Positions 48,810 to 57,688 of a stretch of DNA of 64,000 bases are shown piece after piece; within the stretch, counting starts at the first letter, position 1, and each line of letters starts with the position of its first letter. The position numbers and the translations under genes are program-made. The stretch lies in assembly GCA_016866235.1 (NCBI GenBank), contig VGMW01000002.1, positions 496,001-560,000 on the forward strand. The letters run 5' to 3'. This stretch comes from Bacteroidota bacterium (GTDB taxonomy: Bacteria; Bacteroidota; Bacteroidia; Cytophagales; Cyclobacteriaceae). The notes beneath the pieces are model-generated. The model saw only the letters and a list, made by a program, of their open reading frames with translations, was not told the origin of the DNA and did not search any database.

Positions 48810-51026
48810 ATGCCAATTTCGAACCTGGTCCGTTACGGATCCATGATTACTTTTTGTTTGTTTTCATTTTTGACGGATGCACAGCCAGATATTTCTGAGA
48901 AGGCAAGATGGGAAGCCCGTGCTTCGGCCGTAACCATTTACAGGGATCGTTATGGCGTGCCACACATCTATGGTAAAACGGATGCCGATGCAGTCTTTGG
49001 AATGCTCTATGCCCAATGCGAGGATGGTTTTGAGCGAGTGGAAATGAATTATCTGACAGCCCTAGGAAGGGTTTCTGAAGTGAAGGGTGAGGAATTTATT
49101 TGGCAGGACCTGCGCGCCAGGATTTTTTTCAATCAGGACGACGCTAAAGAACTTTACGCTCAGGCTGATTTCGAAATGAAACAGCTCTTGGATGCGTTTG
49201 CCGATGGTATTAATTATTTTTTGTTTACCCACCCAGAAGTAAAACCCAAACGCTTAACCCGTTTTGAACCATGGATGCACCTGCTTTTCAGCGAAGGCAG
49301 CATTGGGGGAGATGTTTCTTCGGTTTCTCTCTCCGGATTAAAGTCTTTTTACACCGGCGGACCGCTTACTGGACAGGTGAATAATTTGGATATAGAGGTT
49401 CGTGATGGTTCCAACGGGTTGGCCTTATCACCACAGAAAAGCACAAGCGGCAAAGCGCTTTTTTACATCAATCCGCACACAACTTTTTATTTCAGAGCAG
49501 AAATGCATGTGGTTAGTGATCGTGGGCCAAACGGCAGCAAGGGAATGAATGCCTACGGCGCAGTCACCTGGGGTCAAATGTTTTTGTATCAAGGCTTCAA
49601 TGCTGCCTGTGGCTGGATGCATACTTCCAGTGCTGCTGATGTAATCGATCATTATCGTGAGAAAATTTCAAGGAATGCAAATGGATTTCAGTATCAGTTT
49701 GATGGTAAACAGCTTCCTGTGGTTGGTGTTTCTCATTCCATCAAATTTCTGAACCAAGGCACGATGGAGGAGCTAACCATTCCTGCCTACTTCACCCACC
49801 ATGGTCCTGTGGTGGCAGCCCATGAAGGTGATTGGATTGCAGTCCGACTGATGAACCGTCCACTCGACGCACTAAGGCAATCCTTTTCACGTATGAAGGC
49901 CGGTGGTTATGATGACTTCAGAAGGACCATGGACATTCGCACGAATTCATCCAACAATACTGTCTATGCCGATAGCAAAGGAAATATTGCTTACTGGCAC
50001 GGTAATTTTATGCCTCGGCGCGATACGACGATCGATTGGTCAGGATTGGTGGATGGGTCAAGTAGTGCCACAGAATGGAAAGGACTCCACGACCAGAAGG
50101 AAATGATTCATATTTTAAATCCGCCATCAGGCTGGATTCAAAATTGCAACTCAACACCTTTTACTGCCACAGGAAATTCAGTTCGTCAGGAAAAAAGTTT
50201 TCCAAGGTATATGGCTCCTGACTCGGAAAATTTCAGAGGAATTCACGCTATTGAATTGTTGTCGAAAGCGCCAAAACAAACCATGGAAAGTTTAAGGACA
50301 TTGGCCTTTGATCCATACTTGCCTGGTTTTGAAATAATGGTTCCCGGATTGGTCACTGCCGTGGAAGCCAATCGCGGGATATTGAATCAAGAGTTATGGG
50401 AGGCAGCACAGGTTTTGAAGACATGGGATTTTAAGTCTTCCAGGGAATCGGTCGCTATGACACTGGCGATGGTTACGGGCAGAAAAATGATTGAAATGCT
50501 GTCTGTTTTGCAAGGTCCGAAGCCATCCGACAACCTTGGCATTGTTCGGTTTATAAATGAAAAACTCTCTGACTTTGATAAAATCAAATGTCTGGCTTCG
50601 GCAATGAAAGACCTTCAAACAGGTTTTGGCAATTGGAAGGTGGCTTGGGGAGATCTGAACCGATTTCAGCGTCCGGCAGGAATTGAAAATAGGTTTGATG
50701 ATCAGAAAGTAAGCTTGCCTTCAGGGCTTGGATCTGGATTTTGGGGAGCATTGGCCACCTTTGAGAGTCGTTCCTACGGCACCGCCAAATGGTATGGCAA
50801 CAGCGGAAATAGTTTTGTGGCAGTTGTTGAGTTTGGAAATAAGGTTGTGGCCAAATCAATACTGGTAGGTGGACAAAGTTGTGATCCTTTATCTGAGAAT
50901 TTCAATGATCAGGCAGATGGTTATCTGGATGGAAAATTTAAGGATGTGCTATTTTATCGAAACGATGTTGTTCGGGAGGCTGTCCAAAAGTACCAACCTG
51001 GCGTCCGCCAATCTGAAAAAAACTAA
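48810..51026 (+). CDS. Penicillin acylase-family (Ntn) hydrolase, secreted
   Basis: Predicted self-cleaving N-terminal-nucleophile amide hydrolase; relatives cut penicillin side chains or acyl-homoserine lactones. From ATG 48810 it has a signal peptide (MITFCLFSFLTDAQ region) and 738 residues. An alternative ATG at 48768 overlaps the previous gene. The alpha part has IYRDRYGVPHIYGKTDADA, then the cleavage site before the serine of DGSNGLAL (about residue 201), and the beta part starts there with SxxA-type oxyanion motifs (YINPHTTF) and later NRPLDALRQSF. True substrate is unknown; quorum-signal breakdown is one option. Confidence 0.88.
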   Translation: MPISNLVRYGSMITFCLFSFLTDAQPDISEKARWEARASAVTIYRDRYGVPHIYGKTDADAVFGMLYAQCEDGFERVEMNYLTALGRVSEVKGEEFIWQDLRARIFFNQDDAKELYAQADFEMKQLLDAFADGINYFLFTHPEVKPKRLTRFEPWMHLLFSEGSIGGDVSSVSLSGLKSFYTGGPLTGQVNNLDIEVRDGSNGLALSPQKSTSGKALFYINPHTTFYFRAEMHVVSDRGPNGSKGMNAYGAVTWGQMFLYQGFNAACGWMHTSSAADVIDHYREKISRNANGFQYQFDGKQLPVVGVSHSIKFLNQGTMEELTIPAYFTHHGPVVAAHEGDWIAVRLMNRPLDALRQSFSRMKAGGYDDFRRTMDIRTNSSNNTVYADSKGNIAYWHGNFMPRRDTTIDWSGLVDGSSSATEWKGLHDQKEMIHILNPPSGWIQNCNSTPFTATGNSVRQEKSFPRYMAPDSENFRGIHAIELLSKAPKQTMESLRTLAFDPYLPGFEIMVPGLVTAVEANRGILNQELWEAAQVLKTWDFKSSRESVAMTLAMVTGRKMIEMLSVLQGPKPSDNLGIVRFINEKLSDFDKIKCLASAMKDLQTGFGNWKVAWGDLNRFQRPAGIENRFDDQKVSLPSGLGSGFWGALATFESRSYGTAKWYGNSGNSFVAVVEFGNKVVAKSILVGGQSCDPLSENFNDQADGYLDGKFKDVLFYRNDVVREAVQKYQPGVRQSEKN

Positions 51027-51048
51027 TTTGCGACCGTAAACATATCGG

Positions 51049-51570
51049 ATGGAAAATTTTCTTGAGTTTTTAAAAATCCTTGTCCCTGCAGCAGCAGTAT
51101 TGTACGCGATGTATCTGGCGGTTCAGGCCTTTATTAACCGCGATCTGGAATCTAAGCGTCTGGATATTCGGGGTCGCTCTTTGGATACGGTACTGCCGAT
51201 TCGTCTTCAAGCCTACGAGCGCATTTGTCTGTTGCTCGAGCGCCTTGCCCCTCAAAGCCTGTTGTTAAGGGTTTCGCATTTAAACCTTACCGCTCGGGAT
51301 TATCAGCGACTTTTACTGGAGGAAATCCGAAATGAGTTTAACCACAATGTCTCACAACAATTGTACATGAGCGAATCGGTTTGGGGAATGGTTAAAAGTG
51401 CGCGGGAAAATCTGGTGATGTTGATCAATGATTCAGCAGAGCAACTTTCTTCTGAAGCTTCAGGACTTGATTTAGCCAAAAGGATCATGGAAAAAAGTCT
51501 TGAGAAAAATATAGATCCGACAGGATTGGCCCTTGCTGAGCTCAAGAGAGAAATTCAGCAGGTTTTTTAA
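51049..51570 (+). CDS. Conserved Bacteroidota membrane-anchored protein, unknown function
   Basis: The 173 residues comprise one N-terminal membrane helix (ILVPAAAVLYAMYLAVQAF), then a helical cytoplasmic domain with LPIRLQAYERICLLLERL and an FNHNVSQQLYMS segment. I recall this as a Bacteroidota family (DUF7935), but the number is from memory. It lies between the acylase gene (22 bases before) and dtd (10 bases after). Role not known. Confidence 0.78.
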   Translation: MENFLEFLKILVPAAAVLYAMYLAVQAFINRDLESKRLDIRGRSLDTVLPIRLQAYERICLLLERLAPQSLLLRVSHLNLTARDYQRLLLEEIRNEFNHNVSQQLYMSESVWGMVKSARENLVMLINDSAEQLSSEASGLDLAKRIMEKSLEKNIDPTGLALAELKREIQQVF

Positions 51571-51580
51571 TTCATCTAAA

Positions 51581-52033
51581 GTGATAGCGGTCATACAGCG
51601 CGTTCAGTCGGCGTCGGTAACCATTAATGGCTCCGTGCATTCTTCTATTGCCTCAGGCTTGCTGATTCTGGTTGGAATTGAGGAAGCCGATGGAACTGAA
51701 GACATCGACTGGCTGGCTTCCAAAATTGTGAATCTAAGAATCATGGATGATGCTGAGGGAATAATGAATCTTTCCGTAAAAGATACCCAGCGTGAAATCC
51801 TGGTGGTAAGTCAGTTTACACTGCATGCCAGCACTAAAAAAGGTAACCGACCATCCTACATCAAAGCAGCAAGGCCTGAGAAAGCAATCCCGGTGTATGA
51901 AGAATTTAAAAAGAAGGTCTCGGCAGAGCTCGGTAAAGAAATTCGCTCAGGCGTATTTGGTGCTGAAATGAAAGTCGCTTTGATTAATGATGGTCCCGTG
52001 ACCATCCTGATAGACACCAAGAATAAGGCCTGA
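51581..52033 (+). CDS. dtd: D-aminoacyl-tRNA deacylase
   Basis: Removes D-amino acids wrongly attached to tRNA. From GTG 51581 the 150 residues begin MIAVIQRVQSASV as in the family. An ATG at 51533 would overlap the previous gene and add 16 unrelated residues. Both active-site motifs are present: SQFTLHA and NDGPVTI (the Gly-cisPro motif that rejects L-amino acids). The stop lies one base from the converging glutaryl-CoA dehydrogenase gene. Confidence 0.95.
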   Translation: MIAVIQRVQSASVTINGSVHSSIASGLLILVGIEEADGTEDIDWLASKIVNLRIMDDAEGIMNLSVKDTQREILVVSQFTLHASTKKGNRPSYIKAARPEKAIPVYEEFKKKVSAELGKEIRSGVFGAEMKVALINDGPVTILIDTKNKA

Positions 52034-52034
52034 A

Positions 52035-53243
52035 TCAGACAAACGCCTGAATTCCTGTAATCTCCTTACCTAAAATCAGCAGATGGATGTCGTGTGTTCC
52101 TTCATAGGTAACCACAGATTCCAGGTTGGCCATGTGGCGCATGATGGGATATTCACCAGTGATACCCATGCCGCCATGGATTTGACGGGCTTCCCTCGCA
52201 ATTTCCAACGCCACCTGAACATTGTTCCTTTTGGCAAGTGAAATTTGGGCGGTTGTTGCTTTTCCTTCATCCATAAGTTTGCCCAATCTCCAGTTGAGCA
52301 ATTGTGCTTTGGTGATCTCGGTCAGCATTTCAGAAAGTTTTTTCTGAACAAGCTGGAAGGAGGCGATGGGCCTGCCAAATTGAATGCGTTCCGCAGCATA
52401 ACGTCTTGCGGATTCGTAGCAATCCATTGCTGCGCCAATGGCCCCCCATGCGATTCCATATCGTGCTGAATCGAGGCACATCATTGGTGCGCCGAGTCCG
52501 GTTTTGCCGGTTAATAAATTTGCTTTAGGAACTTTTACATTATCGAAAACCAGTTCACCGGTTGCGCTTGCACGCAGCGACCACTTTCCGTGGGTTTCAG
52601 GAGTTGAAAATCCTTCCATGCCCCGCTCAACCACCAGACCATGGATTCTGCCGCTTTCATCCTTCGCCCATACCACCGCCAGGTCGGCACGTGGTGAATT
52701 GGAAATCCACATTTTAGATCCATTTAAAATGTAGTGATCGCCGGCGTCCTTAAAGTTGGTAACCATTCCGCTGGGATTGCTGCCAAAGTCAGGTTCAGTC
52801 AATCCAAAGCAGCCCAGCCATTCACCAGAGGCAAGTTTGGGTAGATATTTTTTACGTTGTTCTTCGTTTCCAAATTTGTAGATCGGGTACATGACCAGCG
52901 ACCCTTGAACTGAAGCCGTTGAGCGCATACCTGAGTCGCCGCGCTCAATTTCCTGCATGATCATACCGTAGGATATATAATCCATGCCGCCACCTCCGTA
53001 AGCCTGCGGTATGGTGGGACCAAAGGCGCCAATTTCTCCGAATTTTCTAACGATATCATAAGGAAAGTGAGCCCTTTGTGCCCAATCCTCTATGTAGGGT
53101 GAGATTTCTTTTTTTACAAAATCGCGAATGGATTTTCTGACCAGTAAATGTTCTTCTGACAAAAGTCCATCCACCTGGTAAAAATCAGGGTGTTCAAACA
53201 GATCCTGTTTAAGGGATTTTCTTGCCTCTGAATTTCCGCCCAT
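52035..53243 (-). CDS. Glutaryl-CoA dehydrogenase-like acyl-CoA dehydrogenase
   Basis: FAD enzyme converting glutaryl-CoA to crotonyl-CoA with loss of CO2, the shared end of lysine and tryptophan breakdown. The 402 residues match the GCDH group, with GMRSTASVQGSLVMYPIYKFG, GCFGLTEPDFGS, WISNSPRADLAVVWA, and the catalytic base Glu in VVTYEGTHDIH. An asparagine replaces the usual aspartate in GSDP (here GSNPSGM). It lies 77 bases from the divergent tryptophan dioxygenase gene, which supports the assignment. Confidence 0.9.
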   Translation of the reverse strand: MGGNSEARKSLKQDLFEHPDFYQVDGLLSEEHLLVRKSIRDFVKKEISPYIEDWAQRAHFPYDIVRKFGEIGAFGPTIPQAYGGGGMDYISYGMIMQEIERGDSGMRSTASVQGSLVMYPIYKFGNEEQRKKYLPKLASGEWLGCFGLTEPDFGSNPSGMVTNFKDAGDHYILNGSKMWISNSPRADLAVVWAKDESGRIHGLVVERGMEGFSTPETHGKWSLRASATGELVFDNVKVPKANLLTGKTGLGAPMMCLDSARYGIAWGAIGAAMDCYESARRYAAERIQFGRPIASFQLVQKKLSEMLTEITKAQLLNWRLGKLMDEGKATTAQISLAKRNNVQVALEIAREARQIHGGMGITGEYPIMRHMANLESVVTYEGTHDIHLLILGKEITGIQAFV

Positions 53244-53274
53244 TGATTTGCTTTGGTTATTGAAGTGATTCGGG

Positions 53275-53282
53275 CAAATTTA
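53275..53282 (-). promoter_or_regulatory. Predicted -7 element for glutaryl-CoA dehydrogenase
   Basis: Minus-strand TAAATTTG, a full TAnnTTTG match, 31 bases before the ATG at 53243, in the gap shared with the divergent tryptophan dioxygenase gene. Confidence 0.45.
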
Positions 53283-53320
53283 CATCAAATTTTAAGGCAC
53301 TGACGGCATAACCCTGACAC

Positions 53321-54256
53321 ATGGAACAGAAAAAACCAGGCGAACGGTACAATGAAATTGTGGCCAAGCTTGAAAAGAAGTACGAAGTAATGGGTCAAGA
53401 CCTTTCCTCTTACCTGGATGGTCTGCTGTATTCCGATTATCTGACCTATTGGGATTACATCCATTTGGACACGTTGCTAAGCCTTCAAAACCCTAAAACC
53501 AGTTTTCCGGATGAGAAGGTGTTTATAGTTTACCATCAGATCAGCGAACTTTATTTCAAATTAATTATTTGGGAAATCGAGCAAATCACAGCCGAGGAAA
53601 AACCCAATGCGGATTTTTTTCAGGATCGTTTGAAAAGAATCATCCGGTATTTTGAACAGCTTGTTTCCTCCTTTGCCATCATGGTCGATGGGTTGGATAA
53701 AGATCAATTTTTGAAATTCAGGATGGCGTTGCTGCCCTCCAGTGGTTTCCAGTCGGCACAGTATCGTTACATTGAGTTGATGTCCACCGATCTTATTAAT
53801 CTGGTTTCTGCCGAGGATCGCGCAACCAAAAATGAAGGTGGAGCGGTTGGCCTCATGGAAAAATTATATTGGAGAAAAGGGGCAACAGAGCTGGCATCAG
53901 GTGTAAAGACATTGACGCTAAAACATTTTGAGGAAAAATATATGCGTTCCTTTTCTGATCTGGCTGTCCGGTTTCAGTCCAGAAACCTCAATAAGATTTA
54001 CACTCAAAATTTCAAGGACCATCCTCAGATTACTGAGCTGCTACGTGCTTTTGACCGACTGGCCAATGTGGTTTGGCCATTGTCTCATTTAAAATCAGCG
54101 GGTAAATATTTGAGGAAGGACCCGGACGATATCCGAGCAACAGGTGGCACGAATTGGCAGAAATATCTGCCGCCAAGACTTCAGCGGATATTTTTCTTCC
54201 CTGAATTGTGGAGTGACGCTGAAAAAGCAGAGTGGGGAACATCCGACAGGGGCTAG
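53321..54256 (+). CDS. Tryptophan 2,3-dioxygenase family protein
   Basis: Heme enzyme opening the tryptophan indole ring to N-formylkynurenine. The 311 residues keep the family pattern: YSDYLTYWDYIHLDTLL, the distal histidine region IVYHQISELYFKL, the substrate-binding FRMALLPSSGFQSAQYRYIE, the proximal heme ligand near His256 (PLSHLKSAGKYL) and ATGGTNWQKYLPP. The sequence departs from proteobacterial TDO (for example ISELYF for TSELW), but the key residues are kept. It heads a rightward set with the FAD-protein and CoA-binding genes. Confidence 0.88.
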   Translation: MEQKKPGERYNEIVAKLEKKYEVMGQDLSSYLDGLLYSDYLTYWDYIHLDTLLSLQNPKTSFPDEKVFIVYHQISELYFKLIIWEIEQITAEEKPNADFFQDRLKRIIRYFEQLVSSFAIMVDGLDKDQFLKFRMALLPSSGFQSAQYRYIELMSTDLINLVSAEDRATKNEGGAVGLMEKLYWRKGATELASGVKTLTLKHFEEKYMRSFSDLAVRFQSRNLNKIYTQNFKDHPQITELLRAFDRLANVVWPLSHLKSAGKYLRKDPDDIRATGGTNWQKYLPPRLQRIFFFPELWSDAEKAEWGTSDRG

Positions 54257-54288
54257 GGAATTGAAGAACCGATTGATCTGATTTTAAA

Positions 54289-55854
54289 GTGACACGTGAA
54301 TTTCGTCTGGAGCTTTCGCCTGAAGAGGCATTTCAGGAGGAGATCTTGCATGCTGTGCTCAGAAAAAAATCAGCCGCATCGGATGAGGAAAAAATATTTA
54401 TTCGAAAGCGATCGATCGATGCCCGTAGCCGTCAGGTAAAAGTTTTGGTGCAGGGGTTGATAATTCCCCAAGGTGTCGAACCACCACAGATCAAATTCAC
54501 CACCAATCTTCCTGATGTTCGAAATGCACAAAGTGTTATCATCATTGGTGCTGGTCCGGCTGGACTTTTTGCAGCACTAAAACTAATTGAGTTGGGTCTG
54601 CGGCCGGTAATAATCGATCGAGGCAAGGACGTGCGGGCGAGAAGGAGAGACATAGCGGCCATCAACAAAGACCACATCGTAAATCCGGACTCCAATTATT
54701 GTTTTGGTGAAGGAGGGGCCGGCACCTATTCAGATGGAAAACTGTATACCCGATCGGTTAAACGCGGTGACTTGCAACGAATTCTTGAAATATTGTTTGT
54801 GCACGGTGCCCGCGAAGAGGTGCTGTATGATGCACACCCGCACATTGGTACGAATAAGTTGCCTCAAATCATTACCGCCATCCGGGAAACCATTTTAAAT
54901 GCCGGTGGATCTGTTCACTTCGATCAACGGGTGACCGATATTATCATTTCAGGTGGACAGGTGTGTGGCGTGACAACTGCCTCAGGTGAAAAATTTGAAT
55001 CCGAGCATCTGGTCCTGGCCACCGGTCACTCGGCAAGGGATGTTTTCGAGCTGCTCGATCGGAAAAAAATTTTAATTGAAGCAAAGCCGTTTGCATTGGG
55101 TGTTCGCGTTGAACATGCCCAGCAATTGATTGACAAGTCACAATACCACTGTGAAACTGACCGCGGACCGTATTTGCCGGCAGCATCGTATAGTCTGGTG
55201 CATCAGGCTGAAATTGCTGGTGGCAAGCGTGGTGTTTTCTCCTTTTGTATGTGTCCGGGTGGATTTATCGTTCCGTCCTCAACCCAACAGGACGAGGTTG
55301 TCGTGAATGGAATGAGTCCATCGCGCAGGGACTCTCGGTATGCCAACTCTGGTATCGTTGTGGCGGTTGATCAAAAAGATTTTAAGCCATTTTCAAAATC
55401 GGGTGCTTTGGCAGGCATGTATTTTCAGGCCCAAGTGGAAAGAAAAGCCCATCAGACAACCGGGCAACATGCGCCGGCACAGCGGTTGGAAGATTTTATC
55501 CAAAACAAGTTCTCTTCCTCTTTGCCGGAAACCTCGTATCAGCCAGGCTTACACGCCTCCAATCTCAGGGAAGTACTTCCTGATTTTATTGCTGAAAGTT
55601 TAAGGTTGGGATTTATTGATTTTGGAAAAAAGATAAAGGGTTACCGAAGTAATGATGCAGTTGTGGTAGGCGTGGAGAGCAGAACGTCATCACCGGTTAG
55701 GATTCCGCGTGACCCGGTAACCCTTGAACATCCTCAAATACAGGGATTGTTTCCATGTGGTGAAGGAGCGGGGTATGCCGGTGGCATTGTTTCCGCAGCG
55801 ATGGATGGTGAACGGATCGCCGAAGCGGTACACCACAAGGTTCAAAAGCATTAA
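54289..55854 (+). CDS. FAD-dependent dehydrogenase-like protein (COG2509 type)
   Basis: Uncharacterised flavoprotein, 521 residues from GTG 54289. An 80-residue N-terminal domain with alternating charged strands precedes the dinucleotide-binding motif VIIIGAGPAGLFAALKL. GGAGTYSDGKLYTR follows near 145, and FPCGEGAGYAGGI near 485 closes the FAD site. The substrate is unknown. It follows tryptophan dioxygenase by 32 bases, which suggests but does not show a link to tryptophan breakdown. Confidence 0.85.
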   Translation: MTREFRLELSPEEAFQEEILHAVLRKKSAASDEEKIFIRKRSIDARSRQVKVLVQGLIIPQGVEPPQIKFTTNLPDVRNAQSVIIIGAGPAGLFAALKLIELGLRPVIIDRGKDVRARRRDIAAINKDHIVNPDSNYCFGEGGAGTYSDGKLYTRSVKRGDLQRILEILFVHGAREEVLYDAHPHIGTNKLPQIITAIRETILNAGGSVHFDQRVTDIIISGGQVCGVTTASGEKFESEHLVLATGHSARDVFELLDRKKILIEAKPFALGVRVEHAQQLIDKSQYHCETDRGPYLPAASYSLVHQAEIAGGKRGVFSFCMCPGGFIVPSSTQQDEVVVNGMSPSRRDSRYANSGIVVAVDQKDFKPFSKSGALAGMYFQAQVERKAHQTTGQHAPAQRLEDFIQNKFSSSLPETSYQPGLHASNLREVLPDFIAESLRLGFIDFGKKIKGYRSNDAVVVGVESRTSSPVRIPRDPVTLEHPQIQGLFPCGEGAGYAGGIVSAAMDGERIAEAVHHKVQKH

Positions 55855-55862
55855 ATTTCAAC

Positions 55863-56234
55863 ATGAAAAAGACGTTGATCATTGGCGCCACCACCAATCC
55901 AGACCGCACCGCCTACCAGGCTGCCGGTATGTTAAAAGCGCACGGCCATGAATTCATTCCTATTGGAATTAAGGATGGAGAAGTATTTGGGCAAAAAATT
56001 CTAATGAAAGATCAACTTTCTGAATCCGGTCAGGGACAAATCGATACGGTAACCCTGTATGTGAGACCCGATCTTCAAAAAGACTGGTATGAAAACATAC
56101 TTTCGATGCGCCCTAAAAGGGTGATTTTTAACCCTGGCACTGAAAACCAGGATTTCGAGGAAAAATTATCGAAGGCTGGAATTGAACCTGTGGTTGCCTG
56201 CACACTCGTACTGCTTACGACGGGACAGTACTAG
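55863..56234 (+). CDS. CoA-binding domain protein (YccU-like)
   Basis: Small Rossmann-fold protein of 123 residues in the CoA-binding family: TLIIGATTNPDRTAYQAAGML, a central VTLYVRPDLQ and RVIFNPGTENQDFEEKL. Members bind CoA, but their role is unclear. It starts 8 bases after the FAD-protein stop, likely cotranscribed, and ends 4 bases before the stop of the converging aldehyde dehydrogenase gene. Confidence 0.86.
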   Translation: MKKTLIIGATTNPDRTAYQAAGMLKAHGHEFIPIGIKDGEVFGQKILMKDQLSESGQGQIDTVTLYVRPDLQKDWYENILSMRPKRVIFNPGTENQDFEEKLSKAGIEPVVACTLVLLTTGQY

Positions 56235-56238
56235 CCGA

Positions 56239-57678
56239 TCATAGCTTTACGCAAACATTCTTCGCTTCAGTAAAGAAGCGCATGGCTTCCCAACCGCCCT
56301 CTCTTCCAACGCCACTTTGATTCGTTCCGCCAAAGGGTGTTCGAAGATCGCGCAGCAGCCAGCAGTTGATCCAGACTATTCCGCATTTGAGCGCAGCAGC
56401 AACCCGGTGACCGCGACCAATATTTTCGGTCCAGACTGTTGCGCTTAATCCATAATTGGTTCCATTGGCCATTCGGATAACCTCTTCTTCGGTGTCGAAT
56501 GGTATGAGCGTGACCACTGGTCCGAATATTTCTTCCTGGTTGATCCTGCAGTTGTCATTCAGGCCTTCAATAACGGTTGGCTCATAGAAATAACCTTCAG
56601 AACATCTTCCTCCTGGATTTACCTGTTGGCCACCGGTAAGAATTTTTCCTCCTTCGGTTAGTGCAAGGGCAACATAGCCTTTTACTTTTTCAAGATGTGC
56701 TGCAGAGATTAAGGCTCCGAGGTTGTTTTCTTCCTGGGTTGGATCACCAATTTTTAATGCCCGTGTTTTTTCAATGAATGCATCACGAAAGCTTTCGTAA
56801 ACGTTGCGCTGAATAAAAATCCTGGATCCACAAAGACAAATTTCTCCCTGGTTGGTGAAAGCTGAACGTACGGAGGTGGTCACCGCCTTCTCCATATCGG
56901 CATCTGCAAAAATCACGTTTGGATTTTTCCCGCCCAGTTCAAGGGATAATTTTTTAAAAAGTGGGCCTGCTGTTGCACTGATTTTTTTTCCAGTTACGGT
57001 ACCGCCCGTAAATGAGATGGTTTTGATGTCTGGATGTTCAATGATGGCCTGACCGGCCCGGTGACCAAGACCATGGACGATATTCAAAACTCCTGGAGGA
57101 AGACCTGCGGCATTACATACCTCCGAGAGCATAAAAGCTGTAACCGGTGAAAGCTCAGAAGGCTTTGCTACCACCGTACAACCCGAAGCCAGCGCCGGAG
57201 CAATTTTCCAAGTGAATAAATAAAGAGGAAGATTCCATGGGGAGATACAACCGGCTACACCTGCGGGTTGGCGTAGGGTGTAATTAATGGCATCTTGCCC
57301 GGTGGCATGCGACTCGGAAGAAAACTGCACAGCGGCAGTAGCAAAAAATTTAAAATTTTCGATTGCCCTTGGAATGTCCATCACCCGAGCCAGACCAACC
57401 GGCTTTCCATTGTCCCGTGATTCAGCGGCAGCAAATTCATCCAAACGCTGTTCAATTCCATCAGCAATTTTAAACATGATGTCGCAACGCTGACCAGCAG
57501 GCAGGGCAGACCAGGCGGGAAATGCTTTCCATGCTGCTTGCGCTGCATGGTCGACATCAGCTCTATCAGAGTCTGGGATTTCGCCATACTTTTTTCCTGT
57601 TGCGGGCTCTATGTTATCGATGAACAAACCCGATACAGGGTTCTCCCATTTGCCGTTGATGTAGTTTAAAATCTTCAT
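56239..57678 (-). CDS. 2-Aminomuconate 6-semialdehyde dehydrogenase-like aldehyde dehydrogenase
   Basis: Predicted to oxidise 2-aminomuconate semialdehyde (or 2-hydroxymuconate semialdehyde) to the acid in the kynurenine catabolic route. The 479 residues are ALDH8-like: CISPWNLPLYLFTWKIAPAL, the general base in LELGGKNPNV, the catalytic cysteine (first of GEICLCGSRIF) and VWINCWLLRDLRTPFGG near the end. The kynurenine context supports the choice over other ALDH groups. It follows the SDR gene by 10 bases. Confidence 0.88.
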   Translation of the reverse strand: MKILNYINGKWENPVSGLFIDNIEPATGKKYGEIPDSDRADVDHAAQAAWKAFPAWSALPAGQRCDIMFKIADGIEQRLDEFAAAESRDNGKPVGLARVMDIPRAIENFKFFATAAVQFSSESHATGQDAINYTLRQPAGVAGCISPWNLPLYLFTWKIAPALASGCTVVAKPSELSPVTAFMLSEVCNAAGLPPGVLNIVHGLGHRAGQAIIEHPDIKTISFTGGTVTGKKISATAGPLFKKLSLELGGKNPNVIFADADMEKAVTTSVRSAFTNQGEICLCGSRIFIQRNVYESFRDAFIEKTRALKIGDPTQEENNLGALISAAHLEKVKGYVALALTEGGKILTGGQQVNPGGRCSEGYFYEPTVIEGLNDNCRINQEEIFGPVVTLIPFDTEEEVIRMANGTNYGLSATVWTENIGRGHRVAAALKCGIVWINCWLLRDLRTPFGGTNQSGVGREGGWEAMRFFTEAKNVCVKL

Positions 57679-57688
57679 GGTGTCCTGA

